Shown here piece by piece: positions 21,306 through 30,387 of a stretch of 64,000 nucleotides of DNA (position 1 is its first letter; the number at the start of each line of letters is the position of its first letter). The DNA is from DATFQE01 sp963733845. Its GTDB lineage: Bacteria; Actinomycetota; Thermoleophilia; Gaiellales; Gaiellaceae. The stretch spans positions 1 to 64,000 of the forward strand of contig CAVTEM010000007.1 in the NCBI GenBank assembly GCA_963733845.1. Direction: 5' to 3'. The notes under the pieces are model-generated. The model was not told where the DNA came from. It was given only the letters and a program-made list of their open reading frames with translations, and made no database searches. Made by a program: the position numbers and the translations under genes.

Positions 21306-22280
21306 ATGGAGTGGATGAGGGAGAACGTCCTCGGCGACAGCGGTCTCTCGGTCTCGCGGATCGGCCTCGGCTGCAACAACTTCGGGCGAGTCACCGATCT
21401 GGCCGGCACGCGGGCGATCGTCGACGCGGCCCTTGACGCCGGCATGACCTTCCTCGACACGGCCGAGAGCTACGGAGGCGGGGACAGCGAGCGCTTCATC
21501 GGCGAGGCGCTGCTCGGCCGCAGGGAGCGCGTCGTGCTCGCGACCAAGTTCGGCGGCGGGCCGCCCGGCGGGCACGCGCCCGCGGCACCGCGGCCTACAT
21601 CCGCCGCGCGGTCGAGGCGTCGCTGGCGCGGCTGCAGACCGATTACGTCGACCTGCTCTACTACCACGCGCCCGACGGCGTCACACCGGTCGCCGAGACC
21701 CTCGTCGCCCTGGAGCTAGCTCGTTGCGCGCGGAACCGTGCGCGCCGTCGGCTGCTCCAACTTCGACGCCGGGCAGCTCGAGGAGGCGGACGCGGTCAGC
21801 GCGCGCGAACGGCACGAGCCGGTTCGTGGCGCTGCAGAACCAGTTCTCGCTGCTCGAGCGGGACGCGGAGCGCGACGTGCTCCCGCTCTGTCGCTCGCTC
21901 GAGGTCGGCTTCGTGGCGTACTTCCCGCTCGCGAGCGGCCTGCTGACCGGGCAAGTACGAGCGCGGACGGCCGCCGCCGGCCTCCACCCGGCTGTCGCGG
22001 TGGGGCGGCGAGCCTCCTCACCGAGGAGACGTTCGACGAGCTCGACCGGCTCGCGTCGTTCGCCGCGGAGCACGGCCGCTCGCTCCACGAGCTGGCGCTC
22101 GCGGCGGCCTACTCGACGCCCGGGATCGCGTCCGTGTTGGTGGGCGCGACCACGCCCGAGCAGGCTCGGGCGAACGCCGCCGTGGAGTGGGAGCTCACGC
22201 CGGAGATCCTCGCGGCCGTCCCGCGGATCGAAGGCCGAGGCGTGCATTCCGGGCCTGCCCGGCCGCCGGCTCGTGGCTAG
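21306..22280 (+). pseudogene. Aldo/keto reductase, broken by about five frameshifts
   Basis: NADPH-dependent aldo/keto reductase family. Segments appear in order but hop between frames: LGCNNFGRVTDLAGTRAIVD, FLDTAESYGGGDSERFIGEA (catalytic Asp/Tyr), LARLQTDYVDLLYYHAPDGV, RAVGCSNFDAGQLEEADAV, RFVALQNQFSLLERDAERDV, FVAYFPLASGLLTG, LLTEETFDELDRLASFAAEH and IASVLVGATTPEQARAN. Breaks fall at about 21575, 21715, 21805, 21955 and 22010. The order and full length (about 325 residues) are kept, so the gene may be intact in the cell and the breaks may be sequence errors. Five breaks in 1 kb is the worst case in the window, hence the label. Start ATG 21306 or 21315. Confidence 0.8.
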
Positions 22281-22359
22281 CCGGGCTCGAAGGTCGATCT
22301 CACGTCTCGCTCGTGCCGGGCGTTTCTCCATGTGCAAAGGGGTTACGAGAGGAGCCGAG

Positions 22360-22842
22360 ATGACCACGATCACCACCAATCGCTTTGCCGTGCATGCGCT
22401 GCCGCAGGACGTCGCGACGCACGTGCGTGACCATGGCCGCGACCCGGTCTGGGGGCACGCCGCCGTCACCGAGCCGGCGACCGGGTTCGGGCCTTGCCGC
22501 CTGTGTCTGCGCACGTTCCGCGAAGGCGAGGAAATGCGCATCCTCTTCACCCACGACACGTACGCCGGCGTGTCCGAGTTCGCCCAGCCGGGCCCCGTCT
22601 TCATCCACGCCGACGACTGCGGCCGCTACGACGGGGACGGATTCCCGCCGGAGCTGCGTGCACTCGAGCTGACGTTCGAGGGAGTCGCCGCGGGACCGCG
22701 AGTCGTCGCCCTCGAGCGAACGACGGGCGACGACGCCGTACGCGCGATCGGGAACCTCCTCCGAATGCCCGACGTCGACTACGTCAACGTGCGCAACACC
22801 GAGGCCGGCTGCTTCGTGGCGCGCGTGGACCGCAGTCGGTGA
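22360..22842 (+). CDS. DUF1203-family protein
   Basis: 160 residues; start ATG 22360 with GAGGAG upstream. Central GFGPCRLCLRTFREGEEMRI and QPGPVFIHADDCGRYDGDGF PPELR segments match the DUF1203 family, small cytosolic proteins of unknown function. The CRLCL cysteines and the HADDC segment could hold a metal. The GTG of the next small gene overlaps its stop by 4 bases. Confidence 0.8.
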   Translation: MTTITTNRFAVHALPQDVATHVRDHGRDPVWGHAAVTEPATGFGPCRLCLRTFREGEEMRILFTHDTYAGVSEFAQPGPVFIHADDCGRYDGDGFPPELRALELTFEGVAAGPRVVALERTTGDDAVRAIGNLLRMPDVDYVNVRNTEAGCFVARVDRSR

Positions 22843-23114
22843 GTCGGATCGAGGCTCTCGTCTCGAAGGCGAGGGCCGATCTGGCCCGCCGCCTGGACGT
22901 CGATCCGGGCGAGATCGAGCTCGTCAGCGCGGAGGAGGTCTCCTGGCGCGACGCGAGCGTCGGCTGTCCGCAGCCGGGCATGGCCTACGCGCAGGTGGTG
23001 ACAAGCGGTAGCCGGATCGTCCTCGAGTCGGGCGCCAAGCGCTACGAGTACCACTCGGACAACCGGCGTGATCCGTTTCTGTGCGAGAACCCAGAGCCTC
23101 CGCTCACGAGCTGA
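22839..23114 (+). CDS. Small conserved protein, unknown function
   Basis: 91 residues, start GTG 22839 overlapping the DUF1203 stop (GTGA). The core EVSWRDASVGCPQPGMAYAQ followed by VVTSGSRIVLESGAKRYEYH is a pattern I recall from short uncharacterised, often secreted, bacterial proteins; here there is no signal peptide. It is predicted to be mostly beta. No function can be assigned; the coupling suggests it works with the DUF1203 protein. Confidence 0.7.
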   Translation: MSRIEALVSKARADLARRLDVDPGEIELVSAEEVSWRDASVGCPQPGMAYAQVVTSGSRIVLESGAKRYEYHSDNRRDPFLCENPEPPLTS

Positions 23115-23149
23115 GGGGTCGGGGCGGACTCGGATGTCGGGTGGTCGCT

Positions 23150-24025
23150 CTACTCCGATGCTCCTTCGAGTTCGAGGCAGGCCAGGATGTCCGGCCACGC
23201 CGCGCGTCCGAGCCGCGCGTCGGCAGCGGCGTTCCCACCGCGCGCGAGTGTGGTCGAAGGCTCCGGCGGCGGCTCGCCCGGCAAGATCGGTCGGTGCCCG
23301 GCCTGCGGCTCGATCACGACCCGTGTGGCACGACCCGACCCGTGACGCCGCGCCGCGAGCTCTTCCGCAAACGCCACGGACGGCCACACCGCGTCGTCTC
23401 CGCCGGCGACGAGCAGGATGTCCGCTTCGCACTCCTCGAGCGGAATCGCGGCGGTCGTTCGAGCTTCCGGGAAGGCGCGCAGGCTTTGCTCGTAGAGCGA
23501 GCGGTACGAAATCGGCCGCTCCTCGTCCGGCTTCCAGGACTCGTCATACGGGACGAACGGAAGCGGTGCGCCCCGCCACGTCCACGACGAGCGATACGGG
23601 TAGGCGCGGCCGTCGAGGCCCGGCCCGACGTTCGCCCACGCGACCGAGGACGGCGAGATCGCGACGACGGCTCGGACGCGCGGGTCACGACAGGCGAGGA
23701 GCAACGCTCCCTCGGCGCCCTTCGAGATCGCGATGACACCGATCCGGCGGGCCCCCTTGTCTTCGAGCCAGTCGGCCGCCGAGCCGAACGTCTCCAGCGG
23801 CACCTCGCAGATCCCGGACGGCTGGCCCTCTCCGCCGAACCAGCGCAGGGCCACGGCGAGCGCGCCGTGGCGCGCGAGAAGGCGCGCTCGGTCGACGTCG
23901 ACGCGCCCGCTCGAGCCACTCAGGACGACCACGCCGACACCGCTCTCTCGAACCGCACCGACCGCTGTTCCCTGCAAGCCGCCTTGGAGGGGCTCCTCGC
24001 GCGTGGGGTCAGGTCTTGCGTTCAT
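23150..24025 (-). CDS. Alpha/beta hydrolase, BAAT/acyl-CoA thioesterase type
   Basis: 291 residues. The nucleophile elbow GVIAISKGAEGALLLACRDP follows the G-x-S-K-G-A/G-E pattern of the bile-acid-CoA:amino acid acyltransferase/acyl-CoA thioesterase C-terminal domain, here without the N-terminal accessory domain. Catalytic Asp in LLVAGGDDAVWPS and His in EPQAGHRPILPGE. Cytosolic; substrate unknown. Ends about 35 bases from the convergent small gene. Confidence 0.82.
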   Translation of the reverse strand: MNARPDPTREEPLQGGLQGTAVGAVRESGVGVVVLSGSSGRVDVDRARLLARHGALAVALRWFGGEGQPSGICEVPLETFGSAADWLEDKGARRIGVIAISKGAEGALLLACRDPRVRAVVAISPSSVAWANVGPGLDGRAYPYRSSWTWRGAPLPFVPYDESWKPDEERPISYRSLYEQSLRAFPEARTTAAIPLEECEADILLVAGGDDAVWPSVAFAEELAARRHGSGRATRVVIEPQAGHRPILPGEPPPEPSTTLARGGNAAADARLGRAAWPDILACLELEGASE

Positions 24026-24061
24026 GCATCGAGGGGCCGGGGGAGCCCGCGCGTTCGTACA

Positions 24062-24778
24062 TCATCGGTCGCCCGCGGAGCGAATCTGCAGCGGCGGCCG
24101 CCTCAGGTGGACCGACAGGTAGCGGACGCCGCCGCGCCCGGCCATGATCCTCCGCCGTTTGCCCTTCGAGACGATGACAGCTTCGCCGGGGACAAGCTCG
24201 CGCTCATCGCCGTCGACCTCCAGCCTGGCGGAGCCGTCGACGACGAAAACGAGAACGTCGCGCTCATCGTTCACGTGCTCGGCCGGCCCGGCGCCCGCGC
24301 TCCATTCGAGCAGCGTTGCGTTCAGGTCGTCCGACGCGTCGCCCCACACGGGGCCGCCTCCCCTCGGCGTCTTCATCGCTCCATCGAGTGCTGCGGCCGC
24401 AACACGCTCGATCAGCGGGAAGAGCTGCCGCTCCTCCAGGCGGACATGCGCTTCGAGCCGCTCGCCGAGCTCGCGCATCGTCGCGCGGACGTCACCGCCG
24501 GCCTCGAGTGCGGCAACGAGTGAGTGAATGTGCTGGTGGTCGAGCAGTGCTTGGACGAGCAATGCGCGCGCCTCCTCGACGTCGATCACCAACGGGAAGA
24601 GCGCTTCTTCCTCCTCACGGAAATGCGGCACGCTCGACGTCCGAAAGAAGCGGACAAACGCCATGGCGGCGTCGCTGGGATCGTCGTTTCGGTCTGCGGC
24701 TTGGCGCAGCCGTCGTGCCTCGACGAGGGCGTGGTGGTGGTCGTGCGAGAGCGGGATCAGCGCCTGAAGCCGTTTCAT
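24062..24778 (-). CDS. Hemerythrin-like domain fused to a cupin domain
   Basis: 238 residues. Residues 1-140 are a hemerythrin-like HHE four-helix domain carrying the diiron ligands: SHDHHHALVEARRL, HFREEEEALFPLV, HQHIHSLVAAL and HVRLEERQLFPLIE. Residues 155-230 are a small cupin (AEHVNDERDVLVFVVDGSAR; LVPGEAVIVSKGKRR). Bacterial HHE domains bind O2, NO or store iron; the cupin may bind a ligand or metal. I know both modules but not this fusion. TAGGTT stands 6 bases before the ATG. Confidence 0.85.
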   Translation of the reverse strand: MKRLQALIPLSHDHHHALVEARRLRQAADRNDDPSDAAMAFVRFFRTSSVPHFREEEEALFPLVIDVEEARALLVQALLDHQHIHSLVAALEAGGDVRATMRELGERLEAHVRLEERQLFPLIERVAAAALDGAMKTPRGGGPVWGDASDDLNATLLEWSAGAGPAEHVNDERDVLVFVVDGSARLEVDGDERELVPGEAVIVSKGKRRRIMAGRGGVRYLSVHLRRPPLQIRSAGDR

Positions 24779-24784
24779 CCTTGG

Positions 24785-24790
24785 AACCTA
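24785..24790 (-). promoter_or_regulatory. Leaderless -10 box (TAGGTT) for hemerythrin-cupin gene
   Basis: Minus-strand TAGGTT ends six bases before the ATG at 24778; the spacer CCAAGG could also act as a weak ribosome site. Confidence 0.5.
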
Positions 24791-24866
24791 GCGGCGCGCG
24801 TCCGCGATGCACGGTGACTGAACGCTGGCCCACCGGACGAGTCTGTGCCATCCTCGCCAGGCGGTC

Positions 24867-25424
24867 ATGAGTGAACCTGGCGCACCGCTCGTAGTTCGCA
24901 CGGCGCTCGTTAGCGACGCACCCTCGATCGCTGCAATCGGCAGCGTGGCGTTCCCGGCGATACACGGCGCCATCGTTGGTGCAGAGTTCGCCGCCGCGGT
25001 GGTCGAGCAGACCTACTCGGTCGTGGCACTGACCAACTGCATCACGCACTGCGCCAACGCGGACGACGCAGAGTTTCTCGTCGCTGAACGAGACGGCGAG
25101 GTGATCGGCTACCTGCACTACGACTCCGAAGGCGTCGAGCCCGAACTCCACCGCATCTATGTCGACCCTGGACAGAAGCGAGGCGGTGTCGGCAGCGCCT
25201 TGATGCGAGAGTTGCACGCGCGCCTACCGCCCCGCGGGCAGTACATCCTCCTCGTCGCGGAATCGAACGAGGACGCACAGGCCTTCTACGAACGTCACGG
25301 ACTGGTCATCGATAGCCGCGTCGACGGCCCCAGCCACTACATCGACACGATGGCCGTTGAGACCGACGAACCGCCACCACAAGCGGCGGGCATCCTCATG
25401 CGCTACACGGCCGTCGGTTCCTGA
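24867..25424 (+). CDS. GNAT acetyltransferase
   Basis: 185 residues. GNAT core at residues 10-150: beta4 LHRIYVDPGQKRGGVGSALM with the acetyl-CoA loop (QKRGGVGS), then SNEDAQAFYERHGLVIDSRV. Acetylates an unknown amine or protein N-terminus. Start ATG 24867. No operon partner. Confidence 0.85.
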   Translation: MSEPGAPLVVRTALVSDAPSIAAIGSVAFPAIHGAIVGAEFAAAVVEQTYSVVALTNCITHCANADDAEFLVAERDGEVIGYLHYDSEGVEPELHRIYVDPGQKRGGVGSALMRELHARLPPRGQYILLVAESNEDAQAFYERHGLVIDSRVDGPSHYIDTMAVETDEPPPQAAGILMRYTAVGS

Positions 25425-25604
25425 TACTCGACCCGACCGATCGAGCACTCAGGGAACCTCCTGGCCGTCCGGCGACAAGCCTCTCGCCCATGGAGCTAGC
25501 CGCGTATGGCCGGGCAAACGCGCCTCTGCCGACTGCTGTGTACCGGACCTCGGTTTGAAGGAAGCGAAGCCGGAAACCACCGAAGAAACCCCGAAAGGAG
25601 CCCA

Positions 25605-26045
25605 ATGGGCACGAAAGTTGCAGATGTCATGACTCAGAGACCGCGTGCCGTGACGCCTCAGACGCCTCTGAACAAGGTCGCCGAGGTGATGGCCAGCGAA
25701 GATGTGGGAGCGGTTCCGCTCGTCGAAGGCGATCGGCTTGTGGGGATCGTCACAGATCGGGACATCGTGGTACGCGCCATCGCCAAGGGCAAAGACCCGA
25801 GCGGGATGCCGGCTTCCGAGGTCTCCTCGCGCGAGCTTCTCACGGTGAGTCCCGACGACGATCTCTCGGACGCGCTCAAGCTCATGGCACACCACCAGGT
25901 GAGGCGTCTGGCCGTGACCGCCGAGGACGATCGCCTCGTCGGCGTGGTTTCGCAGGCCGACGTCGCCCTTGAAGGGAAGGACAAGGACACGGGCCAGGTG
26001 GTCGAGGGCATTTCGCGACAGCCGCAAGGCCCGCGCACACCCTGA
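25605..26045 (+). CDS. CBS-domain pair protein
   Basis: 146 residues, two CBS motifs (VADVMTQRPRAVTPQTPLNK...VGIVTDRDIVVRAI and ASEVSSRELLTVSPDDDLSD...VGVVSQADVAL). Such stand-alone pairs bind adenosine nucleotides and resemble mycobacterial Hrp1. Start ATG 25605 with AAAGGAG seven bases upstream. Followed by a strong hairpin. Confidence 0.9.
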   Translation: MGTKVADVMTQRPRAVTPQTPLNKVAEVMASEDVGAVPLVEGDRLVGIVTDRDIVVRAIAKGKDPSGMPASEVSSRELLTVSPDDDLSDALKLMAHHQVRRLAVTAEDDRLVGVVSQADVALEGKDKDTGQVVEGISRQPQGPRTP

Positions 26046-26067
26046 TCTACGTGCTCGAGTAGCTGTT

Positions 26068-26095
26068 GAGCGAGGCGCCCTCAGGCGCCTCGCTC
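26068..26095 (+). terminator. Terminator-like hairpin after CBS gene
   Basis: Perfect 12-bp stem (GAGCGAGGCGCC at 26068-26079, GGCGCCTCGCTC at 26084-26095) with a CTCA loop, 23 bases after the CBS stop. No T tract follows, as in many high-GC terminators. Confidence 0.65.
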
Positions 26096-26142
26096 GCGCT
26101 ACTGCGTTCGGGAGGCCCGGCAGACGACGTAGGAGGAGCCCG

Positions 26143-26877
26143 ATGCCCAAGCACGCGGTCGGAACGCGAGATCAATGGCTGTCGGCCCGCAGGGAGCTGC
26201 TCGTTGCCGAGAAGGAGCACATGTGCCGCGGCGATGAGCTCGCCCGCCGGCGCCAGGAGCTCCCTTGGGTTCCGGTCGAGAAGGAGTACAGCTTCGAGAC
26301 AGACGAGGGGAGGAAGACGCTCGCCGACCTCTTCGAGGGTCGCTCACAACTGCTCGTCTATCACTTCATGTTCGGCTCCGGGTTCCGCGTCGACGAGCGG
26401 AGCCCCGGCTGCACCGGCTGCTCGTTCGTCGCCGACCACTTCGACGCCGTCATCCCCCACCTCAACGGCCACGACGTGACCCTGGTCAGCGAGTCGATCG
26501 CCCCACTGGAGAACCTCCAAGCCTACGCAGCCCGGATGGGTTGGGAGTTCCCGTGGGTGTCGTCGCTCGGCAGCGAATTCAAGTACGACTTCGGGGCGGC
26601 GTTCACCGAGGAGCAGCAGCGCAGCGGAGCCGAATACAACTTCGAGCACGTCGACCAGGTGTCGCCGCAGCGCGAGGGGATGAGCGCGTTCGCCCTGCAG
26701 GACGGAGTGGTCCATCACACCTACTCGAGCTATGCGCGCGGCGTGGAGCAACTGATGGGGACCTTCGGGTACCTGGACGTGGCGCCGTTGGGCCGCAACG
26801 AGGACCCCCAGGACCCGGCGGCCTGGTGGCGCCGTCACGATGAGTACGAGACTCGAGAGCAGGAAGCGCGCCAGTGA
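26143..26877 (+). CDS. DUF899 thioredoxin-like protein
   Basis: 244 residues; ATG 26143 follows AGGAGGAG. DUF899 family: WLSARRELLVAEKEHMCRGD, PWVPVEKEYSFETDEG and YHFMFGSGFRVDERSPGCTG CSFVADHFD. The CTGC sequence (C-x2-C) sits where thioredoxin-like proteins carry their redox pair. Probably a cytosolic redox protein of the peroxiredoxin-like fold; no activity is established for the family. Confidence 0.85.
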   Translation: MPKHAVGTRDQWLSARRELLVAEKEHMCRGDELARRRQELPWVPVEKEYSFETDEGRKTLADLFEGRSQLLVYHFMFGSGFRVDERSPGCTGCSFVADHFDAVIPHLNGHDVTLVSESIAPLENLQAYAARMGWEFPWVSSLGSEFKYDFGAAFTEEQQRSGAEYNFEHVDQVSPQREGMSAFALQDGVVHHTYSSYARGVEQLMGTFGYLDVAPLGRNEDPQDPAAWWRRHDEYETREQEARQ

Positions 26878-26944
26878 CCGCGTTACGGATTTGGCACCCT
26901 GCAGCGGCGGCAAATTCGGGCAGAGATCAGAGGGGTGTCAGACA

Positions 26945-27340
26945 GTGGGCGAATCGCTGAAGAGCGTCGGCGCGATCACGATGTTCATCGACGACACGCA
27001 GCGATCGAAGGCCTTCTACGAACAGGTCTTCGGCGCGAAGGTGGTCTACGAGGACGAGGACGCGGTGGCGTTCGAGTTCGAGAACATGGTCGTAAACATG
27101 CTTCGCGTGCGGGCGGCGCACGAGTTGATCGGGCCAGCGCGCGTCGGCGACGCCGACGCGCCCAAGCGGTTTCAGCTGACGATCTGGGTTCAGGACACGG
27201 ATGCGGTCTGCGAGCAGCTGGCGGCACGCGGGGTCGAGTTGTTGAACGGTCCGATGGATCGCGAGTGGGGTATGCGCACCGCTGCGTTCACCGACCCCGA
27301 CGGCCATGTCTGGGAGGTCGCCGCAAAGATCCCATCGTGA
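26945..27340 (+). CDS. Single-domain VOC protein
   Basis: 131 residues from GTG 26945 (GAGGGG upstream). VOC fold: VGAITMFIDDTQRSKAFYEQ VFG at the N-terminus, and TAAFTDPDGHVWEVAAKIPS at the end with the metal-type Glu. Glyoxalase/bleomycin-resistance superfamily; substrate unknown. Confidence 0.85.
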   Translation: MGESLKSVGAITMFIDDTQRSKAFYEQVFGAKVVYEDEDAVAFEFENMVVNMLRVRAAHELIGPARVGDADAPKRFQLTIWVQDTDAVCEQLAARGVELLNGPMDREWGMRTAAFTDPDGHVWEVAAKIPS

Positions 27341-27365
27341 GCCGGGTCGAGTAGAACAGCAGGGC

Positions 27366-27701
27366 GTGATCGAGACACCGACACGTGCGCTGCGCGCGCA
27401 GGCACCGGAGGTCCTTCGGGACGGTCTGCTGCGCGTGCTCATCGAGGGTGAAGACGAGTGGGTGAAGGACTGGCGCGACCTCCTTGTTGGGCTCGCCCCT
27501 TGCCACGACTGTGCGAGACGGCTCGGCCTGGATCCCGTCGTTCTCTTCGATGCGGTAGCGGAGGAAGGACCGGCGTCGCTGCGGGAGATCGTCCGTGATT
27601 TTGGTCGACGTACCGACGTCACGCCGGAGGCGTTCGGCTATGTCGTCACCGAGACGAGTGACGGCCCGCGCTACGACTGGGCGCCTTCCCCGTCACCTTG
27701 A
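27366..27701 (+). CDS. Hypothetical protein
   Basis: 111 residues from GTG 27366. Acidic, no membrane span. Contains LLVGLAPCHDCARRLGLDPV (CHDC pair) and a later RDFGRRTDVTPEAFGYVV segment. I do not recognise the family. The coding potential looks real (strong GC third position, placed between two real genes), but no function can be offered. Confidence 0.5.
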   Translation: MIETPTRALRAQAPEVLRDGLLRVLIEGEDEWVKDWRDLLVGLAPCHDCARRLGLDPVVLFDAVAEEGPASLREIVRDFGRRTDVTPEAFGYVVTETSDGPRYDWAPSPSP

Positions 27702-27736
27702 CCGTAACCGGCGCCTCGGGCTGGTCCACTGGCGGG

Positions 27737-28036
27737 CTAGAGCGACGCCTCGTCCACCCGCGACCGCGCGCCGTAGGCGCGGATCACCGGATGATCCTCG
27801 AGGGTCGTGGGCGCGAGGCCGTGCTTCTCGAACAACCCGCTCGCGGGACCCTCTGGGGCGACGAATGCGCGGTACGCCTCTTCCGAAGGGCACGTGTCGA
27901 AGATCAGCAGTCCGTCAGGCGTCTTGGCGGCGGCGTGGAGCACGTGATTCGACTCCGGAACCTCGACGATCATCGCGAGATAACGCTGCTCCAAGTCGTC
28001 CGGATCACCCACGAAGCGCCAGACCGAGCAGTGCAT
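27737..28036 (-). CDS. Hypothetical protein, possible dimeric alpha-beta barrel
   Basis: 99 residues from ATG 28036 (a TTG at 28072 would add 12). MHCSVWRFVGDPDDLEQRYL, then MIVEVPESNHVLHAAAKTPD GLLIFDTCPSEEAYRAF. The pattern (strand, long helix, strand, then YRAFVAP) is like small antibiotic-monooxygenase-type barrels, but no catalytic residues can be named. Confidence 0.55.
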   Translation of the reverse strand: MHCSVWRFVGDPDDLEQRYLAMIVEVPESNHVLHAAAKTPDGLLIFDTCPSEEAYRAFVAPEGPASGLFEKHGLAPTTLEDHPVIRAYGARSRVDEASL

Positions 28037-28231
28037 TCGGGCACCGTCCCACACGAGGACTCCGAGCGTCAACCTTCCCGGAGGGAGTCATCATCGAGCT
28101 AGCGGAACGGATCGGCTAACGGGTCGAGTCCGTTGCCGATTCTCAGAGCTAAGCGGTCGAAGTCAGGCGACGTGCTTGACGGCGGTTACGATCGCCGATT
28201 CGCACCAACGGCCCCATACGGAGGTGATCGG

Positions 28232-28870
28232 ATGAACGACAAGCGGAACTGGCAGACCGCGCACCTCGACGACATCGAGCGGCGCGGCAGAGACATTCCG
28301 GTGCGCGAGCACCTCGGGATCCACGCATTCGGCATCAACGCCTACACGCCCGGCGAGGACGGCACGCTGATCAATGAGCACGACGAGGCCGGGACGGGCC
28401 AGGAGGAGCTGTACATCGTGCTCGACGGGAAGGCGACCTTCGAGGTCGACGGCGAGACGGTCGACGCGTCGCCAGGAACAGTCGTGTTCGTCGGGCCGGA
28501 GTCGCGGCGGAAGGCGACCGGGGACGGAACCGTCCTCGCTGTCGGCGCCACACCCGGCGAGGCGTACCAGGCGATCGACTGGGGTGAGGCGTGGCCGTTC
28601 CACAGCGACTCCATGACGGCCTACGGCGAACAGCGGTACGCCGACGCGCTCGAAGCGGTCCGCGGCGCCCTCGAGCGCATGCCGGACCACGCGGGCTTGA
28701 ATTACAACTACGCGTGCTTCGCAACGCTCGCGGGCGACACCGGCGACGACACGTTCGCCCACCTCCGACGGTCCGTCGAGCTGTTCCCACGGTTCCGCGA
28801 GGACGCCCGCAGAGACGACGACTTCGCCGCCGTACGCGACGACCCGCGGTTCGAGCAGGCTCTTCGCTGA
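28232..28870 (+). CDS. Cupin domain fused to a TPR-like C-terminal part
   Basis: 212 residues; ATG 28232 follows GGAGGTGAT. Residues 35-115: cupin_2 fold (EHDEAGTGQEELYIVLDGKA and SPGTVVFVGPESRRKATGDG). Residues 130-212: a TPR-like part (YGEQRYADALEAVRGALERM PDHAGLNYNYACFATLAG) ending in DDDFAAVRDDPRFEQALR, a motif often closing TPR repeats. Probably a regulatory or small-molecule binding protein. Confidence 0.8.
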   Translation: MNDKRNWQTAHLDDIERRGRDIPVREHLGIHAFGINAYTPGEDGTLINEHDEAGTGQEELYIVLDGKATFEVDGETVDASPGTVVFVGPESRRKATGDGTVLAVGATPGEAYQAIDWGEAWPFHSDSMTAYGEQRYADALEAVRGALERMPDHAGLNYNYACFATLAGDTGDDTFAHLRRSVELFPRFREDARRDDDFAAVRDDPRFEQALR

Positions 28871-28898
28871 GAGCGCAGGTCTTCCGTACGTCTACCGG

Positions 28899-29615
28899 TC
28901 ACATGAGAGTCAGCCCGCCGTCGACAACGACGATCTGGCCGGTCGCAAACGGCGTGCGAGCGAGTGAGACGATCGCGTCCGCGATGTCCTCGGGCGTCGC
29001 GGCGCGACCAAGGGGTGTCCGGGCGACGATCGCCTCGTTCGCCTCCCATCCCGCTGTCCAGGGCGTCTCTACCAGCCCCGGCGCGACCGCGTTCACGCGC
29101 ACGTCGGGAGCCAGCGCCTGCGCAAGGGTGCGTGTGAGGTGATGCAGCGCCGCCTTCGAGACGGCGTACGGGAGCGAGCTCCCGCCCGCGATGATCCCCG
29201 CGACCGATCCCACGTTGATGATCGCCCCCTTCGCCTCGCGCAACGCGGGCACCGCCGCACGGCTGAGGTACCAGGGACCCATCAGGTTCACGCCCAGGAT
29301 CCGCCGCCACAGCTCCTCGTCCGCACCCTCGAGATCCGCGAACGGGACGCGCCTGGTCGTGCCCGCGTTGTTGACGACGACATCGAGCTGTCCGAACCGC
29401 TCCAGCGCGGTCGCGACCAGCCGTCGCGCGTCCTCCTCGCGGGAGACGTCGCCTTGCACGTACACGGCCTCCGGGAGCGAACGCGCGAGCAGCTCGCCCT
29501 CCTCGACCGAGCGCGACGAGTTGACGATCACCCGGGCGCCATCGCCGGCGAACCGCTCCGCGACCGCCCGGCCGATACCGCTCGACGACCCCGTGACTAC
29601 GACGACGTCGCTCAC
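28899..29615 (-). CDS. Short-chain dehydrogenase/reductase
   Basis: 238 residues. Classical SDR: TGSSSGIGRAVAERFA (TGxxxGIG), NNAG at about 86, catalytic Ser-Tyr-Lys in SSLPYAVSKAAL, and C-terminal TPFATGQIVVVDGGL. Residue after beta2 (NSSRSVEEG) suggests NADP use. FabG-like; substrate unknown. A TAGGAT box lies 8 bases before the GTG start. Confidence 0.92.
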   Translation of the reverse strand: MSDVVVVTGSSSGIGRAVAERFAGDGARVIVNSSRSVEEGELLARSLPEAVYVQGDVSREEDARRLVATALERFGQLDVVVNNAGTTRRVPFADLEGADEELWRRILGVNLMGPWYLSRAAVPALREAKGAIINVGSVAGIIAGGSSLPYAVSKAALHHLTRTLAQALAPDVRVNAVAPGLVETPWTAGWEANEAIVARTPLGRAATPEDIADAIVSLARTPFATGQIVVVDGGLTLM

Positions 29616-29623
29616 GCCGGCCG

Positions 29624-29629
29624 ATCCTA
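29624..29629 (-). promoter_or_regulatory. Leaderless -10 box (TAGGAT) for SDR gene
   Basis: Minus-strand TAGGAT ends eight bases before GTG 29615; no ribosome site. Confidence 0.5.
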
Positions 29630-29677
29630 CTGCCGAGCCGTCAAGGCCACTCGCGGGGACGAGCCGACCTCGACCGC

Positions 29678-30331
29678 TTACGTCACTGCTGGAGCTCCCA
29701 ATGCTGACTTCGTTCTCTGGCGTTCACGGAGGACTCCAGCGAGGAAGAGCGCGACAAATCCAATCGCCGCCGGGGCGGAGTGCGCAGCTACTACAACCGA
29801 CAGGGAGGCGGCCACGACAACAGCCTTCCCGGCGCCGGCCTTGTGCAGGGCTACAGCCGCCCCGATCGCGACGATCAGCCAAGCTGCGCCGGCGACGAGC
29901 GCAATCGCGGAAATGTTTCCGGCGAGCTGGCTGTCCTCGACGACGAACTCGATTGCCCGCGCAATGACGGCCTGCTCCGCGCCCGCGAGGTCGTTGGCCC
30001 AGCGAGTGAGGATGCCGGTAGCGATGCCTTGAATGGAGTCATACGCGCTGAAGAACACCGTCCAGACGACTAGGGCGGCCCGGCTGATCGTCGCCGCCGC
30101 CGAGGAGAGGCCGTCGAGGAGTCTCCAGACAGCCAGAAACAGAAACGGTGTCAATATGAGCTGTCCGACGTGGACGACAAGCCAGCGGTTGACAACGTCG
30201 GTGATTCCTTCGTATGGACTGTCTCCGCCGGGGTTCGGGTGGAAGACGATCAGTACTGCCCAGACAAGTGGCCCGGCGTAGACGAGATAGCGGCCGATGC
30301 TTGTCTCCGAGAGTGCTCGTGGGTCAGCCAT
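29678..30331 (-). CDS. Integral membrane protein, unknown
   Basis: 217 residues with five to six hydrophobic spans (YLVYAGPLVWAVLIVF; LILTPFLFLAVWRLL; ISRAALVVWTVFFSAYDSIQ; ISAIALVAGAAWLIVAIGAA). AAAGGAGG stands before ATG 30331 and TAGAGT 30 bases upstream. Resembles DUF4386-like proteins only in general layout; no function assigned. Confidence 0.7.
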   Translation of the reverse strand: MADPRALSETSIGRYLVYAGPLVWAVLIVFHPNPGGDSPYEGITDVVNRWLVVHVGQLILTPFLFLAVWRLLDGLSSAAATISRAALVVWTVFFSAYDSIQGIATGILTRWANDLAGAEQAVIARAIEFVVEDSQLAGNISAIALVAGAAWLIVAIGAAVALHKAGAGKAVVVAASLSVVVAAHSAPAAIGFVALFLAGVLRERQRTKSALGAPAVT

Positions 30332-30387
30332 GTGGCCTCCTTTCGAGTCGCCCCCACTCTAGGTCGTCATCCTCAACAGGTGCCCTG

